Of a stretch of 64,000 nucleotides of DNA, positions 32,577 to 42,862 are shown piece after piece. The stretch comes from Prorocentrum cordatum. Taxonomy: Eukaryota > Sar > Dinophyceae > Prorocentrales > Prorocentraceae. The notes below the pieces were generated by a model. The model saw only the letters and a list, made by a program, of their open reading frames with translations, was not told where the DNA came from and did not search any database. Position 1 is the first letter of the stretch; the number at the start of each line of letters is the position of its first letter. The stretch is taken from contig CAUYUJ010015014.1 of NCBI GenBank assembly GCA_963575745.1, positions 143,218-207,217 on the forward strand. Reading direction: 5' to 3'. The translations under genes and the position numbers were made by a program.

Positions 32577-32768
32577 TCAGGGATGGCAGCCCGTGCCAAG
32601 AAACACCCTGCTTGCCTCCAGGGTGCCCTGGGTTTCTTGGGTTTCGATGCTTTTGCCATGGAGAGCGTGATTCTCTCCCACACACACACACACAAAACTC
32701 GGTGGGCGTCCTGGGGTCTCAGGGTCGGGCTTCTTGTGGAAGGCTCCTTGTGGTCGAGCTCCTGCTGT
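32577..32768 (+). mobile_element. Inverted-repeat element, family B, copy 3
   Basis: Contains CACCCTGCTTGCCTCCAGGG, GTTTCTTGGGTTTCGATG, a CA microsatellite in place of CCCACACC, and GGGCGTCCTGGGGTCTCAGG. The right end is GAGCTCCTGCTGT. The left terminal bases have mutated. Confidence 0.65.
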
Positions 32769-32928
32769 CACCTCTTCCGCCCCCCCCCGTGGGCCCGCCG
32801 CAGGAGCGGTTGAAGCGGATGCTGCGTGGGCAGCACGTGCCTCCCGCCGAGCAGCCGCAGCCGGAGGAGGACGCCCCTGCGGCCCGGCGCGCGGGGAGCG
32901 CGGGGGTGTGGTCGGGGGCGTGCACGTA

Positions 32929-33102
32929 CAGTGGGGGCCCATGCCAAGATTCACCGTGCTTGCCTCCAGGGTGCCCCGGGTTTCTTGGGTTTCGATGATC
33001 TTGCTATGGGCAAGGTGACGTCCCCACCAAAAATCAATGGGCGTACGGAGGTCTCAGGGTTAGGTGTCTTGTGGAAGGTTTCTTGTAGTCGAGCTCCTAC
33101 TG
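32929..33102 (+). mobile_element. Inverted-repeat element, family B, copy 4
   Basis: Left CAGTGGGGGCCCATGCCAAG, right GTAGTCGAGCTCCTACTG. The ends pair as CAGT(G/A)GG(G/A)GC. Repeat H copy 2 starts directly after it at 33,104. Confidence 0.7.
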
Positions 33103-33103
33103 T

Positions 33104-33225
33104 GTATGAGTCCACGAAGGTTTTGAGATTACGCACTGCGCGAGCGTTCCTATCACGATGCTGGTCTCGCGGACTGGGGGGCCGTATTCGTGTGCGTGGT
33201 TGGGCGCGTACGTCTTTTGTGGGCT
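33104..33225 (+). repeat. Dispersed repeat H, copy 2
   Basis: Matches 690-812: GAGTCCACGAAGGTTTTGAG, TATCACGATGCTGGT, GGGGGGCCGTATTCGTGTG, GGCGCGTACGTCTTTTGTGG. A G run follows at about 33,230-33,243. Confidence 0.65.
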
Positions 33226-33359
33226 CCTTGGGGGGGGGGGGGGCAGGATGACCAGAGCCGAGGAACAAGAACAGCAACAGCTAAAGTCGAGGAGGAGGAG
33301 GAGGAGAGTTTTCCACATGTATTGTCCTGCCTGTTCCTCGAGGAGTCCCAGATGGGGTT

Positions 33360-33560
33360 CAAGTAGATGTGGTCGGAGTATCGCGCCGCATCGCCTGGGC
33401 TTCGCCGATGCATCGGTAATGCGGCTCGATGTGGAGCCTGATTTTCTTTGCGCTGGCGTCGCCGATGCCGCCGACGTCGCTGATGCATCTTCGATGCATC
33501 GGCGATGCACCGACGATGCGGCGTGATCCTCCGAGCTGGACCCCATCTGGCAGGCCTCTG
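33360..33560 (+). repeat. Repeat I, locus 2
   Basis: GATGCGGCTCGATGTGGAGC, then GGCGTCGCCGATGCCGCCGA and clustered GATGCATCGGCGATG units. Related to 17,306-17,539 and 51,780-52,000. All three share (C/T)(T/C)GGGAGGCCTCT- or GGCAGGCCTCTG-like sequence downstream. Confidence 0.6.
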
Positions 33561-33682
33561 CCACCAGCGCCAAAGAACAAGGACGACAAAAACCGAAGCC
33601 GAGGAGAAGGAGGAGGAGGGGCGTTCCCATCTTTCTGTTGAAGCCTGTTCCGCCTCGAGATCATCAGGTCCCGTCGGTAGTG

Positions 33683-33831
33683 TTAAGTCGGGCATGTCCC
33701 TCTACAGGAGGAATATTCCAATATAGTCAAACATAGTCTTGGGACGATGTTTTTGAGTAATGTTTGACCATTGTTGAGCACTTTTATTGTTCGTCCCAAA
33801 TCCGCATGTAGGAGGACACGCCCGACATAAC
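33683..33831. mobile_element. MITE-like element, family A, copy 5
   Basis: One of the best preserved copies: TA-AGTCGGGCATGTCCCTCTAC on the left and GCATGTAGGAGGACACGCCC-GACA-TA on the right. The AT-rich interior carries TTTGACCATTGTTGAGCAC. Confidence 0.8.
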
Positions 33832-34986
33832 AATGGTGGCCTTGCGTGTGTGTGTATATATTAGGTCTGCTTGTTGGCAGTGCGACGCCCTGGCGTCTGG
33901 CAGTGCTTCCGCTCGCGGGGCTGCTGCTGCTGCCGCTGCTCTGGTCTTCCGCCACTGCTCTCTCGGCATCGCTCGGACGTGCGCATTTTTTTTGTTCTCT
34001 CTCTCTCTCTCTCTCTCCCTCTCTCTCTCGGCGAGGACCATCGAGGACCGTCGAGGAGCAGCATGGATCATCTTGCGACGAGCAGGCGCGCCACGACGAC
34101 GACGACGACGATGGCGATGGCCAGGACGATGACGCCCTCGGGGGATCGGCTCACTGGCGCCCAGGCCCAAGGCCGAGCAGCAGCACGACCTCCCCCCCCC
34201 CCCCCGATCCTCGAGTATCGATCCTCGGCGCTCGATCTTCAGGCTTTCTGCCCGGGTTAGAAGCTTCCAGGATGTTGATTAGGAGCCTCTCGAATTCTTT
34301 CCTCCTCCCTCTTCCTCCATGTTCCTGCTCCTTCTTTTTGACGCGACGCGGACCTGAAGCACTGCCTTGTGGCGTTCAATAGCTCCTCCTCCTCCTCGTC
34401 CTCCTCCTCCTCCCACGATCTTCGAGGAACGATCCTCGGCGATGGATCTTCGAGCATGGGATTGGCCAGAGGCGTTCTCGGGCTTGGACGCCCGAAGTGA
34501 ACACGGACCACAAGTGGGTACGGTGCCCAACAACTACTGTTGTCTAAAGCCGATGGCGGCTTCTGTTGGGCAGGCGGCCCCATGCCTCGAATGGAGAGCG
34601 ACCGCGCCGACGGCCACAGCGAGCTCTCTGCCCAGAGTGATCCAGAACTTCTGCTGGGCTGTGTACTCACTGTTCCCGTACCCTTTGCGATCGCCACGAT
34701 CGGGGGCGGCCGCCGCGCGCCGGGGGGCAAGCCCGGGGCGGCGGCCGCGTCACCAAACGCAGGCAATGTCCGCGGCGCCCGCGCCGCGGCGTGGCGGCGT
34801 GGCGCGTGGGGTCGCTGCGCGGCCTCCTCCTCCTGCTCCTCCTCCCTCCTTCTCCTCCTCCTCCTCCTCATTCCTCCTCCTCCTTCCCCTCTTCCTCCTC
34901 CTCCTCTTCCTCATCGGCCAGCTCTACCCGCCCGCGCCATGCTTTCTAGCCAAGGAGCTCCACGCGCTGCACTAGCTACTTCGAGC
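33832..34986. other. Simple-sequence-rich intergenic DNA
   Basis: Contains (CT)n at about 33,996-34,030, (GAC)n at about 34,088-34,112, and CTCCTC tracts at 34,380-34,415 and 34,835-34,915. Frames are Ser, Pro and Leu artefacts. No gene recognised. Confidence 0.55.
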
Positions 34987-36617
34987 AGCCCCATCGAGCT
35001 TCACGAAGCTGGACATTCTCACATTCAAGCGCTGGACAAGAGTGAAGACACCACAAGGCTTGGAAACGCTTCTTTCGGCGACTATGTGGCGCACAGCTTC
35101 CACATCACTCAAAACATTGACGCGCCTACTTCGTGAACACCAAGCTGCTGCTGAAAATCGACTGCCAGTCTGCCAAGTCTTCCTAGGACACTGGTGCGCC
35201 GATTGCTGGGAGAACAGGCGCTCCATCGCGCAACGTTTCGAGCAGATCGTCACGGGCCAGTTCTACCCAGCGTGCAGGGGTTCCATCCACAAGTCTCTGA
35301 AGCGCTCCCTCGGCACCCCGCAACGTGCGTCCCACGCTCTTGCCCCGTTCACTGCCGTGCCGCCGCTGCTGGTCGCCAAGTTCTCCTGGCAGAGCCCAGG
35401 ATGGGAAACACCCGAGCGATCGGCATGAAGAGAAGGGTCGTGGCTAGGCCCATGGTAAGGGAATGGAAGCCAAGCGCAAATGTCCGCAGTCCGCCTACCT
35501 GCACGCGCTTCAGACCTCACTGTACATCGACAACTTCGACAAGACCATCCTCAAGCGCCTCAAGTCCTGGTTTCCGCTTATCGGCATGCTCCAACGTGCT
35601 CGCTCCTTTCAAGAAGCCGTTCAAGATTCGCTCCCGCTTCCCACTACCGCTAAGCCTGCGCAGACGCCCGCCGCCGCGCAGCCCATCGCATACATGAACG
35701 AGCGTGCTGAAGCATGGGCAGCCCGCTGGACCCCGAGCGTCTTCCTTGACCCCAGCTACGACGACTACCGCGACTGGATGGAATGGTGCGTCCCGTACCT
35801 CACGAGATGCCTTCGCCGCCCGCAATCCGACATCATGTTCGACATGAACATCAGTCCCTGGAGCGATGGTGGGAGCCGACACACAGTCGATCTCGAGATC
35901 TGTGAACGCCGCTGGCACGGATCCTCGTGCGCGCGCAGCCGACGCTAAATCATCTACCAGGCGGCCCATACCAAGGCAGCCACACAGCGATGAAGAAACC
36001 GGTGAGCATCGTGCCCCCTGCCGCTGGCTATCTTCCCATGACGTTCGTGATGAAGACCGCTGGCTCCCCGACGGCACTGCGAACGGGGGCAATAACAACC
36101 AGCCGACAGACCTGCTTGGCATCGACGACTGGCCCGTCTCTCTGGGAACGGACGGGCAGAACTACTACGCCATCTCGCTCGAGCTCCTCCCCCCGTGCTG
36201 TGGCCCGTGCCCAAGTCATTGGCGGGCGCCTGGACGACCAGCTCCCGCGTGCACGTCTATCCGTATTCCGAGTCCAAGCGTAACATCGACGACAGTTCGC
36301 ATTACATGGCATGCACAAGGATGTGGGGCCACCTCTGCTTGCCTCGCGGTCAAGTCGACAACAACATCCTCGTGCGCATGGGCCTTCCCGGCGAGCATAG
36401 CGACGACAACCGCATCGACCACTCCAAAATTCGCCGTCTCCTTTCCCGAGCCAAGCCGGCTGACTACGGCACCGCGGTCTCCTTCCACGAGGCCAGGGCG
36501 CCTGCCGACGGCAACATCAACCTCTACAGCATGAACAAGGCGGTTGTCGCCGCTCATGCATGCATGCCCCGTGGGCCTGCATGCCTCGTGGGCGGCGCGG
36601 GGCAGCGCGGGCGCCTG
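34987..36617 (+). pseudogene. Unidentified broken coding region
   Basis: Successive plus-strand frames look protein-like but change phase. About 35,042-35,428 includes LLREHQAAAENRLPVCQVFL and CADCWENRRSIAQRFEQIV. About 35,463-35,900 includes LHALQTSLYIDNFDKTILKR and VFLDPSYDDYRDWMEWCVPY. About 36,000-36,180 includes EDRWLPDGTANGGNNNQPTD and LLGIDDWPVSLGTDGQNYYA. About 36,195-36,540 includes VDNNILVRMGLPGEHSDDNR. Codons use varied third positions and the composition is far from the low-complexity neighbours. The family was not recognised. Either introns or indels separate the pieces; no consistent set of splice sites was found by eye. Confidence 0.4.
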
Positions 36618-36654
36618 TGAAGATGAAGACGTCTCTTCCGAGGGACGTTCGCTC

Positions 36655-36960
36655 TTTTCTTCCTCCTCCTCCTCCTCCTCCTCCTCCTCCTCCTCCTCCC
36701 TCCTTCTCCTTCTCTTCCTCCGCCTCTTTGTCCTCCTCCTCCCCTTTGTCCTCCTCCTCCTCTTTGTCCTCCTTTCCCTCCTCCTCCTCCTTCTCCGTAT
36801 CCGTGCCTCCCTCCCCCTATCCTTCCTCCTCCTCCTCCTCCCTCCTCCTTGTTCCCCCTCTTCCTTCCCTCCTCCGTGCCCCCCTCCCTCCGTCCCTCCT
36901 CCGCCCCTCCTCCCCCTCCTGCCCGTTCTCCTCCTCCCTCCCCAGACCCCCGACGGCATG
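36655..36960 (-). repeat. (CCT)n pyrimidine tract
   Basis: About 300 bp of CTCCTC/CTTCCTCC. Long Ser/Leu/Pro or Arg/Glu frames on either strand are artefacts. Confidence 0.9.
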
Positions 36961-37129
36961 ATTTCTGCCATCACGCCCGCCGCCCCCGCCCAGAGGGCGG
37001 ATCCCCCCCCCCCGCCCGGGCGCAGGAGCAGCAGCGGCGGGAGGCCGAGGAGGAGCGCGAGCGGCGGGAGCGGCAGGCGGGGGCTCCCCCGCCGCGCGGC
37101 GCGGGGCCCGCCGCGGGGCCTCCGAGGGC

Positions 37130-38135
37130 CCGAGGAGGCTCGAGGAGGATCGAGGAGGATCGAGGGCTCGAGGAGGATCGAGGGCTCGAGGGCTCGAGGG
37201 CTCGCGGAGGAGGCCCGAGGGCTCAAGGAGGAGGCTCGAGGATCGAGGGCCCGAGGAGGAGTCGGACCAGGAGGAGGTACCCGCACCCCTACCACTCCCT
37301 CGTTTCCCCTTTTTCGGGCCTTCTGGGAGGCCCTCGCCGCCATCGCTGGATTCGCCTCGAAATCCAGGTCAGAACGCACCCCAGGAGAGGTCTGGGGAGT
37401 AGCGGTACCGGTGCCTTTTGGTTTCCCAAGTGTGAAGTCGAGGGCCTGAGGAGGATCAAGGATCGACGGCTCGAGGGCTCGAGGAGGAGGATCGAGGGCT
37501 CGAGGGGGAGGAGCGAGTGCTCGAGGGCTCGAGGAGGACAATCGAGGCATGGAGGGCTCGAGGAGGAGGATCGAGGGATGGAGGGCTCGAGGGCTCGAGG
37601 AGGAGGATCGAGGGATGGGGGGCTCGAGGAGGAGGATGGAGGGCTCGAGGGCTCGAGGGGGAGGATCGGGGGCCCGAGGAGAAGGAGCGAGGGCGCGAGG
37701 CCTCGGGGGAGAGGATCGAGGGATGGAGGGCTCGAGGAGGGGTGGATCGAGAGTTCGAGGAGAGTCGACGATCGAGGATCGAGGAGGATCGACGATCGAG
37801 GAGGTGGCTCCCGCGCGGAATATTGACAGCAGACCCTGTTCGTCTTGACCGGATTCGCTGCCGGCGTCGTTACGGATGGCGTCCAGTCGATACGGGGGGG
37901 GCGTTTTGCCCAACAGCGACCGATGTTGGTGTTTGGGCAGCATTTGCTGTTGGGCATCGTGCTCATTTTTCGTTTCCGTCCCCATATCGGGTGTGCCAAG
38001 GGTGGGGGCTGGAGGATCGAGGATCGAGCCTCGAGGATCGTCAGAGGATCGAGGATCGAGACTCGAACTCTAACGCCGACTGCAACAGCGACAGGAGGAG
38101 AAGGAGGAGGATCGAGGATCGAGGATCGATCGAGA
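37130..38135 (+). repeat. GAGGATCGAGGGCTCGAGG minisatellite, interrupted
   Basis: Drifting units of GAGGATCGAGG and GGGCTCGAGG, broken by family C copy 3 (37,275-37,425) and by a ~110-bp block (about 37,880-37,990) related to about 1,000-1,085 and 45,050-45,110 (GCCCAACAGCG(G/A)CC...GTGC(A/T)(C)ATTTTT). The same minisatellite recurs at 44,700-44,925. Confidence 0.8.
37275..37425 (+). mobile_element. Inverted-repeat element, family C, copy 3
   Basis: Interior TGGGAGGCCCTCGCCGCCAT, CGCTGGATTCGCCTCGAAAT. Right end GGGAGTAGCGGTACCGGTGC, left CACCCCTACCACTCCC. It lies inside the GAGGATCGAGG minisatellite, so it inserted after that tract existed or was amplified with it. Confidence 0.55.
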
Positions 38136-40168
38136 AGCATTAGGGACGGAGCAGGGAGGAGGATCGAGGGCGTCCAGGATTAAGTAATCGAGGGGAGGCA
38201 GGGGCGGGGAGGACTCGCTAGACGCGTCAGAGTGCCGGCTCGAGACTTTTGAGGTTTTCTCGGACGTCCGCGTCGGTCCCCAGCAAATTGTTTATCATCT
38301 GGATGCGTTCCAGCAGCTGCGCCTGGATGGAGGAGGAGAAGGAGGAGGAGGAGGAGGAGGAGGAAGAGAAGGATGATGAATATCGGTGAGGAGGCGAGGA
38401 GGAGGCGAAGACGGAGAAGGAGGAGGAGGAGGAGGAGGAGGAGGAGGAGAAGGGTTCGGGTTCGGTGATCGATGAAGGAGATGGGGTGTTTGCCCGCCCC
38501 GAGAGGAGGCCGAGCACCCCTGCCGTGCGGGGTGGCGTTTGCTTTTGCGGCGGGGGGCGACGGGCACGGGCAGGGGCTCGAGGCATACGGCACGCCCGTC
38601 CGGGCGGCCCGGGAGTTCTCCGTGCGCTCGGCCGGGGCTCCTTGTGCTCGGCGTGTCGCTCCGCCGGCTCTGGCCCACAACGCTTCGGCCCGGCACGCGA
38701 TCCGCGACCCCGTCCTCCAGCGCCAGCCTCCCGAGCTGCTCCCGGCTTCCGCCCCAGCGGAGCGGGGCGGCACGCCTTCTTCGCTTGCAGGGCGCTGCCC
38801 GTCGCCGTCGGCCGCCGCTGCGGCGCGCAGCGCAGAAGTTCCTGGCCGCACACGCCCCCAGTTCTCCAGGCTGTGGGACGCTGGAGCGTCTGCAGCTTGT
38901 TCTCGGAAGTCAGATGCTGGTAAGTTGCTTGCATGGCATCTTTCCCCTTTTCATCTCAAACGGCGCTGGGCCGACAATGCTGGCAAGTGACTCCCGACTT
39001 GTGTGACTGCCAGATGTCCTTCCTGACCCCTCCTTCCCTCCCCCTCTGGAAGTGAACTCGCTGGAGCCTGAACTCCCATACACCGAACTCATGGGCCGAG
39101 CTTCTCGGCTCCTCAGGACGACCAGACGGCAAAGCGACGGACTCCGCTTCATTTCGTCTGGGTTCCATTTCATCCGCTCCAGATCGTCCGTTTCGATTCG
39201 CCCGGTGTCGATTTGTCTGGGCTTCGGGGGAGGACGCACAGAAAGAGAACGACACGAAAGAGGACGAACCGACAGATGACGGGACGAATGCGTACGAAGT
39301 GAAAGTCCACTTGACGTAATACTACGCCTACGCAGCCCCCCCCCGAGGGGCGGGGGTCCCTTCGAGCGGGAGGAGCGCTCGGCGGTGGAGGGCTGCGGGA
39401 AGGAGGTGGGGAGGGCCGGGGAGGCCCCTGGGGCCCTCCAAATCTTCCACAGTTTCATCCACCACAGCTTTCCTCCTCATCCTCCCGCATCCGCCTCTCT
39501 CCTCCTCCTCTCTCTTCCTTCTCCTCCTCGAGCCACGCCTCTTCCTCCTTCCTCCTCGCCCTCCTCATCCTCCTCCTTCTCCTCCTCCTCCTCCTCCTCC
39601 TCCTCCTCCTCCTTTCTCATCCCATTGCCCAAGGCCAGGCTGTGGGACGCTGGAGCGTCCATACGCCGACCAGACGATCCTTTGCTTGCGCGACGGGGGG
39701 GGCGGGGAGAGGATGCCCCGCGGGGGGCGGCGCCCAGGAGCGGGAGGAGCGCGCGGCGCTGGAGAGCCGCGAGAAGCAGGCCGGGGTCGGGGCGGGGATC
39801 GGGGGCATCGTTGCAGTCGGACCGAGGTATGTAGGGTCGAGGTCGGCTCAGGGAGTCTGCCCTTTTGTTCTTCGTGCTTGTCGGATGCTCTCGTACATTC
39901 TGGGGAGGGTACCCATCGATGTTCCGTTTGTTTTGGCCGACGGAGGGTCTTCTGTTCTTGGGGGATATTCTTCTGGGCTGGGTCCGACTCTAGGGTGGTC
40001 TCGGTTCTGGGGGCATGCATCGACCCCTTCTGGGCCCGTGCACGGGCTACGCTGGGGATCACAGATCACCGCGGGGTCTGCTAAGGATATAGAGGGATCG
40101 CATGTTGCTGCGAAGGTGGGTAATGCCTGCATGAAACTAGTTTGTAAGTGGGTTGCACATGCCCCAAG
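38136..40168. other. Intergenic DNA with GGA/CCT tracts
   Basis: (GGA)n at about 38,325-38,455, (CCT)n at about 39,465-39,625. A 30-bp pair (CCAGGCTGTGGGACGCTGGA at about 38,868 and 39,636) is shared by two loci. No gene recognised. Confidence 0.5.
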
Positions 40169-40363
40169 TGTGAAGTCGGGCGTGTCCCTCTACAGGAGGG
40201 ATATTCAAAAACAGTTTAATCATTGTCAGGGGACGGTTTTCGACTGCTGTTGACCATTGTGGAATATTTGGTTCAACTATGCTTGACCAGATTGGAGCAT
40301 CTGTTTTAACTATGTTGCATGTTTCCTACAAGATCCGCCTGCAGGAGGACACGCGCGACCTGA
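40169..40363. mobile_element. MITE-like element, family A, copy 6 (longest)
   Basis: Left AGTCGGGCGTGTCCCTCTAC, right GCCTGCAGGAGGACACGCGC. The interior is longer than in the other copies and repeats TTGACCATTG/TTGACCAGATTGGAG-like sequence. The flanking TA has mutated to TG on the right. Confidence 0.7.
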
Positions 40364-40667
40364 GCCTGGGCAACTCCGCCAGAAGTGGGCTGCGCTCGCC
40401 TCTCCCACGACTCTCTGTCTGCCCCCCCTACTCCCGGGCCGCTTGGGGCACCTGCTGGGAGGTCGACATGTGGCACACGCGTACGGCGGTTTCCTCTCTT
40501 TCCGCTGCGCCGGGGTCTCCTCCTCTCCTCCCGCGCACTGCGGCCCAAACTTGCATTCAGCGCGCCCCACTGATGCGCGATCGCCGGAGCAGGAACCTCT
40601 GCCCAGCCGGCGACGCAGCAAACATTAAAACGGTGGCAGCGTTCGTTAGGGGATGTGCCCAAGCGGC

Positions 40668-40812
40668 TTCAGACCCTGGAGGACTCCTCATCTGATGAGG
40701 GCAGCGGTGTCATCCATGACCAATCCACGATTGGGCTTCCACTGGCCTCCAGATCCTGGATTCCTTATGCAAGGTTTCCTTCACCATCTAATGCCATCAC
40801 CGTATTGTTTGT
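40668..40812 (+). repeat. Dispersed repeat G, copy 2
   Basis: GGCTTCAGACCCTGGAGGAC, CTGATGAGG, CCACTGGCCTCCAGATCCTG, CACCGTATTGTTTG. Matches 7,236-7,375. Confidence 0.7.
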
Positions 40813-41262
40813 CAAAGTCCTCGTCTTAGCGGGCCCTGAGGTTCGCAATGGCGTCCTTGCGTCGCGGCAAGTGACGACAGGAGGTCTTGACCTGTGTTCT
40901 GTTTGGGAGGGGGGCTCCGCCAAGTTCCCAGGGCGTCCAGACACGACTCTCGATGAACAGTTGGTCCCCGGGGAGGAGGTACAGGCTTTTGGGGCCATGC
41001 TGCAAAGAACACGACCTCGGGTGTCTTCGGAAGCGACCCGACCAAGGGAAGGCGAGAGCGGCTCAGGTGTTCCGCGCACAACTCATACATTTGGCGCCTC
41101 GAAGCAATCGAGGCGCGGTGACAGTGACATGGACACCCGTTTTTCCTGCATGTTGCTCATGGGAGCCTTGGGCCGTAACATTGGAATCAACTCTTCCTGC
41201 ATGTGGATTGCATTTGGCGAATCATCCTTCTCCTCCTCGCCCCTTCCATCCCTCCTCCCTTA

Positions 41263-41333
41263 TCCGTAGCCGTTTTGACTCAAGTCATTGTGGCTCAAGC
41301 CATTTTGGCTCAAGACTCAAGCTCGGGCTCGAG
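41263..41333 (+). other. Stacked relict spliced leaders
   Basis: A full-length leader with two substitutions (TCCGTAGCCGTTTTGACTCAAG in register, 41,263-41,284) is followed head to tail by TCATTGTGGCTCAAG (41,285-41,299), CCATTTTGGCTCAAG (41,300-41,314, a perfect 15-nt truncated leader), ACTCAAG and CTCGGGCTCGAG. Family knowledge: dinoflagellate mRNAs receive a 22-nt leader by trans-splicing. When such an mRNA is reverse-transcribed and reinserted, its leader is kept, and re-splicing at the leader's own internal AG leaves a 15-nt relict. Several rounds are recorded here. Confidence 0.85.
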
Positions 41334-41566
41334 CCTTTTCAGGATCCTTGACGGCTCGCGTTTCCCCAGGGCCGATGGCCATTGTGCTGCTGGCTTGAGC
41401 GCTTCCGTTTGGTGTGCGGCAGTGAGCGTTGGGGGATACCGGTGCATGGTATCAAAGGGTCCCGAGATGCGCCTCTTCGTGCCAGTGCACCTGGTCAACG
41501 GCGACCTCGGGGCGCGCGTCTCAGCCTTTGCTGAGTCATTCGGCTCGCTCGAGGTTTTTCTTCTCG

Positions 41567-42862
41567 ATGGCGGACTTGCAGCGCCAGTTCAGCCACCCGC
41601 CGCCGCCGCCGCCCCTGGCACATGGCTGCAGGCACCCCGCGGCGCAGGAGCAGGACGCGTCGGCGCCAGTGAAGTTGCTTCCGCGCTGGGAGCGCTGCCG
41701 CCTTGCAGTGGAGGCGCAGCAAACAGCGAAGGAGCAGTTCGACAACCAGGTAATGCCGCAGGTGGAGGCTCTGATAATCTCGCCCTTCTCCCCCCGGCTG
41801 GGGGTTTCCCGCTCGTCTCCCATCCAGACTGCTACGGAGGAGCCGTCCTTGGTTCCCAAGGCCATGGAGGAGGACACGCTGGGTTCTTCGGTCGCGCATG
41901 GCGCTTCTACGAGCACTTCTACCCCAACGCCGCCCAAGAAGATGCGCCGCAAGCACATGCTGAACGATTACAAGAGCATCCTCAAGCGCTTGAAGGCGGA
42001 GTTGCCGGCTGGCCAGGAGCTGGACATGGCGTTTGTCGCTGCTATGGCGATGGGTTGGTGGCCCCCTTCAGCCGCCTGTCCCGGTTACACCGCTGGCGCC
42101 TCCGACTCCGCCGGCAGGATCGCGAATCCCACGGACGCCATCTCGGAAGTGCTGACCTTCTACATTGGCGACGGGGATTTTCCTGATGCTGGCGTCGAAG
42201 GTGTAGCCCCCGACATGTCAGCCTTTAGTGGCGGTGTTTCGCAGGAAGGCTGTGGCATGTCAGCTGATAGTGGCTGTGCCCTGGAGGCGCATATCGGTGT
42301 TGAGCCCTGTGACATGCCAGCCCTTAGTGGCGATGTCTCTTCCTTTGGCCATGGCACGTCAGCCCGCAGCGGCGGTGTTTCTGACACGTCAGCCCACACT
42401 GGCTGTGTTCATACCGCGTGTGATGTGGGTTCCTCGTCTTCCTCGTTACCCTCAGCGGCAGCTGGCGCGACGGACGCTGCCCCGAAGTCAAAGAAGAACA
42501 ACCGGCGCAAGAAGAAACATCATAAGGAGGCTTCGCATGTGATCAAGCCCGTCTTTGAGGAGCAGCCGGATGTTGCCGGTGCTCTTGTTTGCACGATTGC
42601 CTCTTTTCTAAGGGCTGCTAATGGCGGCCTTACCACGGGCGCGCAGTCTGGTGCTACACAAGATACGAAAGAGTTGGAGGGCATGGATGTTCAATTGTTT
42701 TGTCGTTTTCCTGATGGCGATGCCGTGCTTTCGGAATTGCAAGGGCAGCCGTCGCTGAGGGCCCCAGCCTTGGCTCTGGCTTCTCGGCTGATGGCAGCTG
42801 GTGCGAATTCGAATGTTGCTTTCCTGCCTAGTGTGCAGGGCCTGGCGATTCAGCAGAAGTGA
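41567..42862 (+). CDS. Hypothetical protein from a recycled cDNA, with basic NLS-like patches
   Basis: The frame from ATG 41,567 (MADLQRQFSH...) gives 431 residues; it stays open upstream to at least 41,429. No known domain is recognised. Visible features: a Pro-rich N-terminus; a Lys/Arg patch PPKKMRRKHM (about residue 127); a helix-like KSILKRLKAELPAGQELDMA; a middle part with loose repeats of DMSAFSGGVSQ / DMPALSGDVSS / GTSARSGGVSD; a strongly basic KSKKNNRRKKKHHKEAS (about residues 305-321) that could be a nuclear localisation signal; and a C-terminal Ala/Leu-rich region. The long uninterrupted frame and the stacked spliced leaders 230-300 bp upstream indicate descent from a retroposed mRNA. 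A CAGGTAATG at about 41,748 could be an intron donor but need not be used. Whether it is expressed is unknown. Confidence 0.55.
   Translation: MADLQRQFSHPPPPPPLAHGCRHPAAQEQDASAPVKLLPRWERCRLAVEAQQTAKEQFDNQVMPQVEALIISPFSPRLGVSRSSPIQTATEEPSLVPKAMEEDTLGSSVAHGASTSTSTPTPPKKMRRKHMLNDYKSILKRLKAELPAGQELDMAFVAAMAMGWWPPSAACPGYTAGASDSAGRIANPTDAISEVLTFYIGDGDFPDAGVEGVAPDMSAFSGGVSQEGCGMSADSGCALEAHIGVEPCDMPALSGDVSSFGHGTSARSGGVSDTSAHTGCVHTACDVGSSSSSLPSAAAGATDAAPKSKKNNRRKKKHHKEASHVIKPVFEEQPDVAGALVCTIASFLRAANGGLTTGAQSGATQDTKELEGMDVQLFCRFPDGDAVLSELQGQPSLRAPALALASRLMAAGANSNVAFLPSVQGLAIQQK

Noticed and set aside
36216-37985. Minus-strand 589-residue frame
   Set aside because: Most of it is the CCT tract and the GAGGATCGAGG minisatellite read as Arg/Glu/Ser/Pro; only the first ~100 codons overlap plausible coding DNA, and those are more convincing on the plus strand.
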